Assembly: GCA_052435735.1 (NCBI GenBank) | Contig: JBQVNB010000002.1 | Coordinates: 1 to 64,000, forward strand | Source: Aliihoeflea sp052435735 | GTDB taxonomy: Bacteria; Pseudomonadota; Alphaproteobacteria; Rhizobiales; Rhizobiaceae | Reading direction: 5' to 3' | Length of the DNA stretch: 64,000 nt | Shown here: positions 1-6,560 of the stretch, piece by piece | How the letters are laid out: the number at the start of each line of letters is the position of its first letter | Numbering within the stretch: the stretch's first letter is position 1 | Notes under the pieces: model-generated | The model's input: only the letters and a program-made list of their open reading frames with translations | Told to the model about the DNA's origin: nothing | The model's database searches: none | Made by a program: the position numbers and the translations under genes

Positions 1-120
1 TCCAACATCGCATTGTGGCCGACCCTGGCCGATATCCACCCATCGCCAAAACCAAGCTGACCGCTCATCAAACCGCCTCCAAACCAAGACGACTGAATCA
101 CAAACAACCAATTTTGCAAC

Positions 121-233
121 GATCCCCCTTGTGGGGAGGGAGACGTGAGCGTCGCGCCCTCTCTTCAATCCAGGTGCAGCGTTGTCGAACAATCGCTACG
201 CTGACGGCCTCCCTCCCCCCTTGTGGGAAGGGA
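121..233. repeat. pair of GC-rich hairpin repeats, rhizobial intergenic type
   Basis: The first 299 bases hold no convincing gene. Two copies of a small hairpin unit with the core CCCCCTTGTGGGGAGGG (near 124-140 and 214-232, slightly diverged) flank about 70 bp of ordinary sequence. This resembles the palindromic intergenic elements common in rhizobial genomes, several of which recur in this window. Confidence 0.55.
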
Positions 234-248
234 TATAGAGTGGGGGTC

Positions 249-276
249 TCATGACCACCGCATGCGGTGGTCATGA
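249..276. other. perfect 28-bp palindrome
   Basis: Two 14-base arms, TCATGACCACCGCA and its exact reverse complement, abut without a spacer. The site lies 23 bp beyond the stop codon of the minus-strand protease gene. There is no T-run, so it is not an ordinary intrinsic terminator. It could be a protein-binding site or a stable mRNA 3' end; the function is unknown. Confidence 0.6.
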
Positions 277-299
277 ACTTCAAACAAAACCTCACGCCC

Positions 300-851
300 T
301 TACTGCTCCAGCAGCAACCGTCCGTTCTCCACCCCAAACCTGCGCAGCCCGTTGAGAAAACTCATCCCGATCAGCGTCCCCGACAACGCCTCGTCGTCAA
401 GCACCATGGCCTGGACGTCGCGCACGACGATGCCGCCGATTTCCAGCCGGGACAGCGTGGCGGCCGCGGCATGGATGGTGCCGTTGGCGGTGTTGACCGG
501 GTGCTTGAAATCAGCGGTCGAGACGCTCACGCCGATCCGCCGCGCAGTTGTCGTGTTGATTGCGACGACGCTGGCGCCGGTGTCGATCATGGCTTCGACG
601 GTGCGGCCGTTCAGGCGGAAGTCGCCGATGAAGTGACCACGGCCGTCGGGTTCGAGGCGTACGCGGCGTCCGGTCGCGGTCGCCGGCGGGTGCGCCAGCA
701 TAGAGATCGTCGGCGGTGCGTCCGCTTCACCGCGCCCGAGCCCGGCTTGCGCCAGTCCCGGCAACAGGTCCGGATTGGCGTCGTGGATGGCGGGGACGGC
801 GATCGCGGCCGCGACGACAGCCGCTCCGACGAGCATGAGATTGCGAAGCAT
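300..851 (-). CDS. retropepsin-like aspartic protease (clan AA, TIGR02281 type)
   Basis: The 183-residue protein starts with one hydrophobic segment (about residues 4-21) that should anchor it in the inner membrane, followed by a flexible stretch and a single retropepsin-like domain. The catalytic motif DTGAS is at residues 90-94, and the C-terminal flap region contains GMSFL. This is the pattern of the bacterial single-domain clan AA proteases, which are expected to act as dimers in the periplasm. An ATG at 851 was chosen because GGAG precedes it by seven bases; a GTG at 866 is also possible. It lies 103 bp downstream of upp on the same strand, so co-transcription is possible. The substrate is unknown. 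Confidence 0.8.
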   Translation of the reverse strand: MLRNLMLVGAAVVAAAIAVPAIHDANPDLLPGLAQAGLGRGEADAPPTISMLAHPPATATGRRVRLEPDGRGHFIGDFRLNGRTVEAMIDTGASVVAINTTTARRIGVSVSTADFKHPVNTANGTIHAAAATLSRLEIGGIVVRDVQAMVLDDEALSGTLIGMSFLNGLRRFGVENGRLLLEQ

Positions 852-904
852 GGGCCACTCCGGCACGGAACTGGCCCAAACTACCGCGCAGGAACCTCCC
901 GCGC

Positions 905-941
905 GCTTAACGCCGCGCGCTACATGGGCGAAGCGTTAAGC
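905..941. repeat. inverted repeat between upp and the protease gene
   Basis: GCTTAACGC (905-913) and its exact reverse complement (933-941) are separated by 19 bases. The repeat lies between the upp stop codon and the start of the next minus-strand gene. No T-run follows, so it is at most a weak or Rho-associated pause or processing hairpin. Confidence 0.4.
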
Positions 942-954
942 GGCGGTTAAGAGC

Positions 955-1584
955 CTACTTCGTGCCGTACATGCGGTCGCCCGCATCGCCGAGGCCCGGC
1001 ACGATATAGCCCTTCTCGTTCAGCTTCTCGTCGATCGAGGCGGTGACGACCGGCACGTCGGGATGGGCCTTGGTGAAGCGGTCGATGCCCTCGGGCGCGG
1101 CGAGAAGGCACAGGAAGCGCAGGTTGGTCGCGCCGCGTTCCTTGAGCTTGTCGACGGCCATGATCGCGGAATTGGCGGTGGCGAGCATCGGATCGACGAC
1201 GATGACGAGCCGGTCGGCCAGATCGCTCGGGGCCTTGAAGAAATACTCGACCGCCTGCAGCGTCTCGTGGTCGCGATAGAGCCCGACATGCGCGACGCGG
1301 GCGGCGGGCACGAGGTCGAGCATGCCGTCGAGAAGGCCGTTTCCGGCGCGCAGGACCGAGGCGAAGACCAGCTTCTTGCCTTCCAGCGTCGGGGCCGTCA
1401 TCGGCTGCATCGGCGTCTCGATCTCGCGCGTCGTCAGCTCGAGTTCGCGCGTCACCTCGTAGCAGAGAAGCAGCGAAATCTCGCGCAGGAGCCGCCGGAA
1501 GCTGGCGGTCGACGTCGCCTTGTCGCGCATGATGGTGAGCTTGTGCTGGACAAGCGGGTGGTCGACGACGGTCACGCCCTGCAT
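955..1584 (-). CDS. upp: uracil phosphoribosyltransferase
   Basis: The enzyme converts uracil and PRPP to UMP in pyrimidine salvage in the cytoplasm. The 209-residue length is typical of the family. The N-terminal part contains VVDHPLVQHKLTIMRD, the PRPP-binding region reads VIVVDPMLATANSA (about residues 127-140), and the uracil-binding C-terminus ends in PGLGDAGDRMYGTK; all are hallmarks of Upp. The start ATG lies at the family's usual N-terminus. The gene stands 84 bp downstream of a small DUF6356 gene and upstream of the protease gene, all on the minus strand. Identification is secure. Confidence 0.96.
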   Translation of the reverse strand: MQGVTVVDHPLVQHKLTIMRDKATSTASFRRLLREISLLLCYEVTRELELTTREIETPMQPMTAPTLEGKKLVFASVLRAGNGLLDGMLDLVPAARVAHVGLYRDHETLQAVEYFFKAPSDLADRLVIVVDPMLATANSAIMAVDKLKERGATNLRFLCLLAAPEGIDRFTKAHPDVPVVTASIDEKLNEKGYIVPGLGDAGDRMYGTK

Positions 1585-1668
1585 GGTCTGTCTCTCCGGA
1601 TAGCGTTCAAGCGGCTGATGCGAGGACGCATAACGCCTGGCGCGCGGGAGTCAAACCCTGATCTGGCG

Positions 1669-1890
1669 TCAGTGCGTGCCGGCGCGCTTCGAGGTGCGCT
1701 CGTAAAGCTCGCGCACGATGCGGCTGGCGGTCGTCTCGAAGGCAAAGGGCAGGACCGCGTGGATCAGCGCCGCGCCGGCCGCCATGCTGAGCCGCGAGGC
1801 GAACCAGGCGGCAAAGGCCATGTGGCCGAAATAGGTCTCGCCGACATTGGCCGGATGGTCGGTGAAGATGCGTGCGATGCGCGTGGTCAT
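1669..1890 (-). CDS. DUF6356 family small protein
   Basis: The 73-residue protein has the conserved pattern of this uncharacterised alphaproteobacterial family: FTDHPANVGETYFGH near the N-terminus, then a hydrophobic segment (about residues 26-51) containing HAVLPFAFETTAS. One membrane-associated helix is likely. ATG at 1890 is preferred over an upstream start at 2088 because it matches the family N-terminus and leaves a 102-bp divergent promoter region shared with the Lrp regulator. The function is unknown. Divergent placement suggests that the Lrp-type regulator could control it. Confidence 0.75.
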   Translation of the reverse strand: MTTRIARIFTDHPANVGETYFGHMAFAAWFASRLSMAAGAALIHAVLPFAFETTASRIVRELYERTSKRAGTH

Positions 1891-1971
1891 GTCTGATTCC
1901 CCGATTTGTGATGCACAGGATCGCACGGCAAGCGGCCTCGAATGTCCCAAAGATTCCTTGTGAAGGGTCGT

Positions 1972-1994
1972 ATATTGGGACATCATCCCAATAT
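1972..1994. promoter_or_regulatory. 23-bp palindrome, candidate Lrp/AsnC operator
   Basis: ATATTGGGA and its mirror TCCCAATAT flank the five bases CATCA. The right arm overlaps the ATG of the Lrp-type regulator at 1993. A further half-site-like TGTCCCAA lies at 1943-1950. Autoregulation is typical of Lrp/AsnC proteins; assigning this site to it is inference. Confidence 0.5.
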
Positions 1995-2463
1995 GGCTTA
2001 TCAAATCGATGAAATAGACCGGCGTATCGTCGCCGCCCTTCAGAGCGACGCATCGCTGTCGATCGACCAGTTGTCGGAAGAGGTCCATCTGTCGCGCAAC
2101 GCCTGCTGGCGACGGGTGAAGCTGATGGAGGAGGAGGGTATCATCACCGGCCGCGTCGCGCTGGTCGATGCCGAGCGGCTCGGCTACGGGCTTTCAGTCT
2201 TCATCCTCGTGCGCACCACCCATCACGAGCCGGGCTGGCTCGACCGGTTTCGCAGCGCCGTCCAGTCGATCCCGGAAATCCAGGGCGTCTACCGCATGTC
2301 GGGCGATCTCGACTATGTGCTGCGCGCCCGCGTGCCGGACGTGAAGGCCTATGACCGGCTCTATCAGCGACTGATCGCCAAGGTGCCGCTGTCGGACGTT
2401 TCGGCCTCCTTCGTCATGGAAGAGATCAAGGAGACGATGATGCTGCCGCCGATTGTCCGATAG
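1993..2463 (+). CDS. Lrp/AsnC family transcriptional regulator
   Basis: The 156-residue protein has an N-terminal winged helix-turn-helix (about residues 5-55, with DEIDRRIVAALQSDASLS and LSRNACWRRVKLMEEEGII) and a C-terminal RAM effector domain (about 65-145) containing GVYRMSGDLDYVLR. Such proteins usually respond to an amino acid and often regulate transport or catabolism genes. The start at 1993 fits the family N-terminus; a frame extension back to 1942 exists but would cover the palindrome. The ligand cannot be told from the sequence. It is divergent from the DUF6356 gene. Confidence 0.9.
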   Translation: MAYQIDEIDRRIVAALQSDASLSIDQLSEEVHLSRNACWRRVKLMEEEGIITGRVALVDAERLGYGLSVFILVRTTHHEPGWLDRFRSAVQSIPEIQGVYRMSGDLDYVLRARVPDVKAYDRLYQRLIAKVPLSDVSASFVMEEIKETMMLPPIVR

Positions 2464-2518
2464 GGCTGGTGACACGTCCCTCGTTCGGGCGCATCATCGC
2501 TGGCCGGAGGGATTTGCG

Positions 2519-2971
2519 ATGATCGTTCGACAGCTCGACCGGGAGAAATGTCTCGACATCGTCGCGAAGAACCGGCTTGGCCGGCTCGCCTGCGTCAGCG
2601 CCGGGTTGCCCTATGTCGTCCCGATCCACTATGCGCGGTCCGATGATCATCTCTATGCCTTCTCGATGCCGGGCCGGAAGATCGAGGCAATGCGGGCCGA
2701 TGCCGGGGTCGCCATCCTCGTCGAGGAGATCGAAACGCCGCAGCACTGGCGCACGGTGATAGTGCGCGGCCGGTTCGAGGAACTGCCCGACCGGATCGGC
2801 TTCAAGCGCCTGCGCGATCAGGCGTGGCAGTTGCTCAGCCGTCATGCAGCGTGGTGGGAGCCGGGTGCGTACAAGCCCGTCGCGCCGGCGCTCGCCTTCA
2901 AGTCCGAACAGGTCTTCTTCCGCATTTCCATCGACGAGATATCGGGTAGGGAATCGATCGACGACGATTGA
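2519..2971 (+). CDS. pyridoxamine 5'-phosphate oxidase-fold flavin-binding protein
   Basis: The 150-residue protein has the split-barrel flavin-binding fold of the PPOX/NimA group: it opens with MIVRQLDREKCLDIVAKN, continues with GRLACVSAGLPYVVPIHYA, and includes YAFSMPGRKIEAMRA. This subgroup binds FMN or related flavins; several members are reductases of unknown substrate. It is not PdxH, which is longer and has a different C-terminus. GGAGG at 2506-2510 places the start at 2519 rather than at an upstream GTG. It lies 55 bp after the Lrp gene and may be part of that unit. Confidence 0.8.
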   Translation: MIVRQLDREKCLDIVAKNRLGRLACVSAGLPYVVPIHYARSDDHLYAFSMPGRKIEAMRADAGVAILVEEIETPQHWRTVIVRGRFEELPDRIGFKRLRDQAWQLLSRHAAWWEPGAYKPVAPALAFKSEQVFFRISIDEISGRESIDDD

Positions 2972-3003
2972 CGCGCCGCGCGCGACGGGGAATAGAGGCC
3001 GCC

Positions 3004-3468
3004 ATGACCAGCGCCACCTCCCCCACCATCGGTTTCCAGCGTCTTCCCCACGGCGAAGGGCTCGATCTTCCCTCCTATGCGAGCGAGGAGGCGGCGGGCA
3101 TGGATGTCCGCGCCGCCGTTCCGGCCGATCGCGAAATGCTCGTCCTGCCCGGGCGGCGCGTTCTGGTTCCGACAGGCTTCGTCATGGAAATCCCGGCCGG
3201 ATACGAGGTGCAGGTGCGCCCGCGCTCCGGGCTGGCGCTGAAGCACGGCATCACCTGCCTCAACACGCCCGGCACCATCGACAGCGACTACCGCGGCGAG
3301 GTGAAGGTGCTGCTGGTCAATCTGGGCGACGAGGAGTTTGCGGTGACGCGCGGAATGCGCATCGCGCAACTCGTCGTGGCGCCGGTCGTGCGCCCGCGCC
3401 TGGAAGAGCGCTCGCATCTCGGTGAGACGGCGCGCGCGACGGGCGGCTTCGGCTCGACCGGGACCTGA
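3004..3468 (+). CDS. dut: dUTP diphosphatase (dUTPase)
   Basis: It hydrolyses dUTP to dUMP, keeping uracil out of DNA and feeding dTMP synthesis. The 154-residue protein carries the trimeric dUTPase motifs: AGMDVRA (motif 1), RSGLALKHGI (motif 2), NTPGTIDSDYRGE (motif 3) and the C-terminal arm motif 5, TARATGGFGSTG. The start at 3004 matches family N-termini; a frame extension to 2968 would overlap the preceding stop and adds an unrelated basic stretch. It probably forms a transcription unit with the PPOX-fold gene. Confidence 0.96.
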   Translation: MTSATSPTIGFQRLPHGEGLDLPSYASEEAAGMDVRAAVPADREMLVLPGRRVLVPTGFVMEIPAGYEVQVRPRSGLALKHGITCLNTPGTIDSDYRGEVKVLLVNLGDEEFAVTRGMRIAQLVVAPVVRPRLEERSHLGETARATGGFGSTGT

Positions 3469-3501
3469 AACAATTCGTGTCGGCACCGGCAAGATCATGG
3501 T

Positions 3502-3526
3502 GAACAAAAGCTGATGCTCCACGTTT
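3502..3526 (+). promoter_or_regulatory. candidate EcfG-type general stress promoter (near consensus)
   Basis: TGAAC (3502-3506), sixteen bases, then CGTT (3523-3526) is one base off the GGAAC-N16/17-CGTT promoter of the alphaproteobacterial EcfG sigma factor. It lies 49 bp before the PfpI-like gene, a typical general stress gene. The -35 mismatch makes this tentative. Confidence 0.4.
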
Positions 3527-3574
3527 GGATGCAGCGCCCGTTCGGGACGCGCATTCAAGTTAAGGAGACGCACC

Positions 3575-4138
3575 ATGCCGGCTATCGGTCAATCGAAGAT
3601 CATGATCCTCGCCACCGACGGTTTCGAGCAGTCGGAACTGGAGGTTCCGCTGCAGAAATTGAAAGAGGCCGGCGCGAAAGTCGAAATCGTCTCGCTCGAA
3701 GCGGGCGAGATTACCGGCTGGGACAAGGACGACTGGGGCAAGGCCGTCCCGGTCGACAAGGTGCTCGCCGACGCCTCCGCTTCGGATTATGACGCGCTCG
3801 TCCTGCCGGGCGGCCAGATCAACCCCGACCTGCTGCGGGTCGAGGAAAAGGCGGTCTCGTTCGTCAAGGCGTTCGACAAGACCGGCAAGCCGCTCGCGGC
3901 CATCTGCCACGCGCCCTGGCTCCTGATCGAGGCCGGGCTCGTCGAGGGCCGCAAGGCGACGTCCTACAAGTCGATCAAGACCGACATGATCAACGCCGGA
4001 GCGCGGTGGGAGGATTCCACCACCGTTCGCGACGGCAATTTGATCACGGCACGAAATCCCGGAGATCTGGACGCCTTCTGCGCCGCCATCATCGAGGCGG
4101 TGGAAGGTGGTTCGGCACAGCGTTCGGCTGCCGAGTAG
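3575..4138 (+). CDS. DJ-1/PfpI family protein (type 1 glutamine amidotransferase-like)
   Basis: The 187-residue protein has the DJ-1/PfpI fold, with KIMILATDGFEQSELEVPL at the N-terminus and the nucleophile elbow AAICHAPWLL, where Cys is followed by His as in PfpI and YhbO. Family members are reported as chaperones or deglycases, or as proteases for archaeal PfpI, and are commonly stress-induced. AAGGAG about eight bases before ATG 3575 supports this start. It is followed by an intrinsic terminator at 4161-4204, so it appears monocistronic. A near-consensus EcfG site upstream agrees with a stress role. The substrate is not predictable. Confidence 0.87.
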   Translation: MPAIGQSKIMILATDGFEQSELEVPLQKLKEAGAKVEIVSLEAGEITGWDKDDWGKAVPVDKVLADASASDYDALVLPGGQINPDLLRVEEKAVSFVKAFDKTGKPLAAICHAPWLLIEAGLVEGRKATSYKSIKTDMINAGARWEDSTTVRDGNLITARNPGDLDAFCAAIIEAVEGGSAQRSAAE

Positions 4139-4160
4139 CGGATCAGTCTCGCGGCCGGGC

Positions 4161-4204
4161 AAGCGGCGCTGGCGCCTTCGTGGCTGCCGCGCCGCTTCTT
4201 TTTT
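4161..4204 (+). terminator. intrinsic terminator after the PfpI-like gene
   Basis: The stem AAGCGGCG (4161-4168) pairs with CGCCGCTT (4190-4197) and has an additional inner GGC/GCC pairing. It is followed by CTTTTTT to 4204. The hairpin stands between the PfpI-like gene and the LysE-family gene. Confidence 0.7.
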
Positions 4205-4265
4205 GCGGGCTTCTCGTTGGTCGCGCCTTGTGTCATAAGGCGCCGTTTCCAGCGGATTTCGGCTC

Positions 4266-4880
4266 ATGACACTCGCAGGCTTCGTCGCCTACAGCGCCGC
4301 CCTCGCCATTGCCGCGGCCATTCCCGGTCCCGGCATCATCGCGCTCGTTGCGCGCGCGCTGGGCTCCGGCGTCCGCTCCACCGTGCCGATGGCGATGGGT
4401 CTGGCGGTTGGCGACATCGTCTATCTGGCGGCGGCCGTCATGGGCCTCGCCTTCGTCGCCCAGACGTTCGGCACGGCCTTTCTCGTCGTCAAATATGCCG
4501 GCATCGCCTACCTGCTCTATCTCGCCTTCAAGCTTTGGAATGCCGGTCTTTCGGCGGAGCGCGTTGAGGCCAGGCGAGCGGAGGGCTTTGCGGCTTCCTT
4601 CCTGAGCGGGCTCGTGGTCACGCTCGGCAATCCCAAGGTGATGGTGTTCTATCTGGCGCTGCTGCCCACCATCCTCGATTTGCGGACGGTCTCCGCCGGC
4701 GATTTCCTGGTGCTCGCCGGTCTGACCTTCGCGATCCTGATGGTGGTGCTTTTGCCCTATGTGGCGCTTGCTGCGCGGGCTCGGGGCCTGTTGTCGACGC
4801 CGCATGCACTCAGGCGGCTGAACCGCACCGCTGCGGCCATCATGGTCGGCGCGGCGGCTGCGATCGCCACACGCACCTGA
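4266..4880 (+). CDS. LysE/RhtB family amino-acid exporter
   Basis: The 204-residue integral membrane protein has five to six predicted hydrophobic helices and the LysE-superfamily signature: the N-terminal AAAIPGPGIIALVARALGSG and the central GNPKVMVFYLALLP. LysE/RhtB proteins export amino acids such as lysine, threonine or homoserine lactones. The subfamily cannot be assigned from the sequence. The ATG at 4266 immediately precedes the first hydrophobic helix. A terminator lies upstream, so it probably has its own promoter. Confidence 0.88.
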   Translation: MTLAGFVAYSAALAIAAAIPGPGIIALVARALGSGVRSTVPMAMGLAVGDIVYLAAAVMGLAFVAQTFGTAFLVVKYAGIAYLLYLAFKLWNAGLSAERVEARRAEGFAASFLSGLVVTLGNPKVMVFYLALLPTILDLRTVSAGDFLVLAGLTFAILMVVLLPYVALAARARGLLSTPHALRRLNRTAAAIMVGAAAAIATRT

Positions 4881-4887
4881 TCATCAA

Positions 4888-5028
4888 TCAGCGCATGACC
4901 GCACTGCCGCCACGGCGCGCGCAGGCCGGGCCGGGGCCACGCATGTAATGGCGCTCGGGCCGATAGGTCGGCAGCAGAAACTCGCGCAGCGCGCGGGGAA
5001 GATTGTTGAGGCGAGCCCAGATACGCAT
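4888..5028 (-). CDS. small hypothetical protein (46 aa)
   Basis: A 46-codon frame encodes a basic protein beginning MRIWARLNNLPRALREF and containing YRPERHYMRGPGPA. AGGG lies about ten bases before the ATG. It is convergent with the LysE gene, with seven bases between the stops. The composition (ordered LPRALREF, a PERHYMRGPGP motif and no low-complexity run) looks protein-like and not like a shadow frame, but no family was recognised and the function is unknown. Confidence 0.45.
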   Translation of the reverse strand: MRIWARLNNLPRALREFLLPTYRPERHYMRGPGPACARRGGSAVMR

Positions 5029-5346
5029 GACCCAAAATCCCTGACCAGTCGGTTGTCCCTTCCGAATGGCTCCAAAATAGCGAAATCAGATGAATTTCCG
5101 ATGAATCGAAAATTAATTCATGCGGCATTTCTGCCCTCAAGAATGGCGGAAATGCGCGGGTTTGGTGGCGCATTTGCGCCACAATTCGGCTTCGGCTTGA
5201 GTGTTGCGTAAATGCCACGGTTTCAGAAGGCCTGAAACATTCGATCACGATCGGCATCGTTTCGGAACATGCCCCTGAAACCGGCGTTGGATCAGCATCA
5301 GGCACGGGCAATCCCGCCACCAATCGAGACGAGGAAGGACCGACGA
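5029..5346. other. 318-bp intergenic region with stress promoter and hairpin
   Basis: This AT-richer stretch between the 46-codon gene and the YciF gene has no plausible coding frame. It contains an inverted repeat, GTTTCAG (5220-5226) with its complement at 5232-5238, and the EcfG-type promoter at 5264-5288. Upstream, the region around 5085-5120 is rich in AATTAATT-like sequence and could carry a second promoter. Confidence 0.5.
5264..5288 (+). promoter_or_regulatory. EcfG-type general stress response promoter
   Basis: GGAAC (5264-5268), sixteen bases, then CGTT (5285-5288) is an exact match to the promoter recognised by EcfG/RpoE2 in alphaproteobacteria. Transcription would start about 50 bp before the YciF-type gene, whose homologues belong to general stress regulons. 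Confidence 0.75.
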
Positions 5347-5856
5347 ATGGGTCTCTTTTCGAAAGACATCAAGACGATGGACGATCTCTTCGTCCATACC
5401 TTGCGCGACATCTACTATGCCGAAAAGCAGATCGTGAAAAATCTGCCCAAGATGATCGAGAAGGCGACGAGCCCCGAGCTGCGCAGGGGCTTCGAAACGC
5501 ATCTGCGCGAGACGGAAGGCCACGTTTCGCGGCTCGAGCGCGTGTTCGAGCTTCACGGCGTCGAGGCGAAGGGCGTAAACTGCCCCGCGATCGACGGCAT
5601 CCTCAAGGAAGCCGACGAGATCGCCGGCGAGGTCGAGGACAAGCAGGTGCTGGATGCCGCGCTCGTCGCTGCCGCACAGGCCGTCGAGCACTATGAGATG
5701 ACGCGCTACGGAACGCTGATCGCCTGGGCGAACAAGCTTGGGCGCAGCGATTGCGCAGCGATCCTCCAACAGACGCTCGATGAGGAAAAGGCCACCGACA
5801 AGAAGCTGACCGAACTCGCCGAACGCGGCGGCGTCAATCTGGCGGCTGCCGAATAG
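5347..5856 (+). CDS. YciE/YciF ferritin-like stress protein (DUF892)
   Basis: The 169-residue protein is a four-helix ferritin-like bundle of the YciE/YciF group. It begins GLFSKDIKTMDDLFVHTLRD and has the metal-ligand pattern typical of the family, with IYYAEKQIVKNL early, an EGHVSRLERVF motif in helix 2 and AVEHYEMTRYGTL in helix 3. Members are induced by general stress and desiccation; their biochemical role is unsettled, although a ferroxidase-like role is proposed. GAGGAAGGA just before ATG 5347 fixes the start. An exact EcfG-type promoter upstream supports expression by the general stress response. Confidence 0.9.
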   Translation: MGLFSKDIKTMDDLFVHTLRDIYYAEKQIVKNLPKMIEKATSPELRRGFETHLRETEGHVSRLERVFELHGVEAKGVNCPAIDGILKEADEIAGEVEDKQVLDAALVAAAQAVEHYEMTRYGTLIAWANKLGRSDCAAILQQTLDEEKATDKKLTELAERGGVNLAAAE

Positions 5857-6027
5857 GTCAAATCTCAGGCAGCAACGTCATTCGCCGCGCCGGTATCCCG
5901 CGCAGGGTGCTTGGGCCGTTGCGGTGCTGCCGGGGTGACGGGCATTTCGTCCATCACCCGCCTGACGGCAGATCAACCCTTCTCCCTCGCCCCGGGCGGT
6001 CAGCGGGATAGCGGGGAGCGGAATTTG

Positions 6028-6058
6028 GTGGCCCGGCTTCGCGGCGAAGCCGGGCCAC
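6028..6058. repeat. perfect 14-bp-arm hairpin
   Basis: GTGGCCCGGCTTCG (6028-6041) and its exact complement (6045-6058) enclose a 3-base loop. It lies between the YciF gene and the CYTH gene. No T-run follows, so it is probably a palindromic intergenic repeat or a 3'-end stabiliser and not a classic terminator. The rest of 5857-6095 has no coding signal. Confidence 0.55.
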
Positions 6059-6095
6059 ACTTGCCTTGATGGCGGCAGGTTTCATATGAAGCGCG

Positions 6096-6560
6096 ATGGC
6101 CATCGAGATCGAACGCAAGTTTTTGCTCGCTTCGGACACCTGGCGCCGCCACGCGGTCTCCGTCCAGGCGTTGCGTCAGGGATATGTCTGCAGCGCCCCT
6201 GATCGGTCGGTTCGTGTGCGCATATCTGGCCTGGATGCGTGGCTGACGCTCAAATTCGGCCCTGCGGGACCGGCGCGCGAAGAGTTCGAGTACGCGATCC
6301 CGCTCGCCGACGCCGAGGCGATCCTCGCTCATGCGGCCGACACGATCGACAAGCAGCGCCATATCGTGCCGTGGCAGGGCCTCACCTTCGAGATCGACGA
6401 GTTTCACGGCCGGCTGGCGGGACTGGTGATCGCCGAACTGGAGACCGAGCGCGTCCATGACGGGCCGCTTCCTGACTGGATCGGACGAGAGGTCACCGAC
6501 GACCCGCGCTACTACAATGCCGTTCTCGTGCGCGACGGCTTGCCGGAAGGTCGGCAATGA
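6096..6560 (+). CDS. CYTH domain protein (triphosphate tunnel metalloenzyme)
   Basis: The 154-residue protein begins MAIEIERKFLL, containing the ExExK signature of the CYTH superfamily. Arginine/lysine and glutamate clusters of the tunnel follow (for example SVRVRISGLDAWLTLKFG and FEIDEFHGRLAGLVIAELE). Bacterial members are usually inorganic triphosphatases or of unknown specificity. Its stop overlaps the start of the CHAD gene by four bases, so the two are translationally coupled. CYTH and CHAD domains are often fused or adjacent, and CHAD domains bind polyphosphate, so a role in (poly)phosphate metabolism is a reasonable inference. Confidence 0.88.
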   Translation: MAIEIERKFLLASDTWRRHAVSVQALRQGYVCSAPDRSVRVRISGLDAWLTLKFGPAGPAREEFEYAIPLADAEAILAHAADTIDKQRHIVPWQGLTFEIDEFHGRLAGLVIAELETERVHDGPLPDWIGREVTDDPRYYNAVLVRDGLPEGRQ

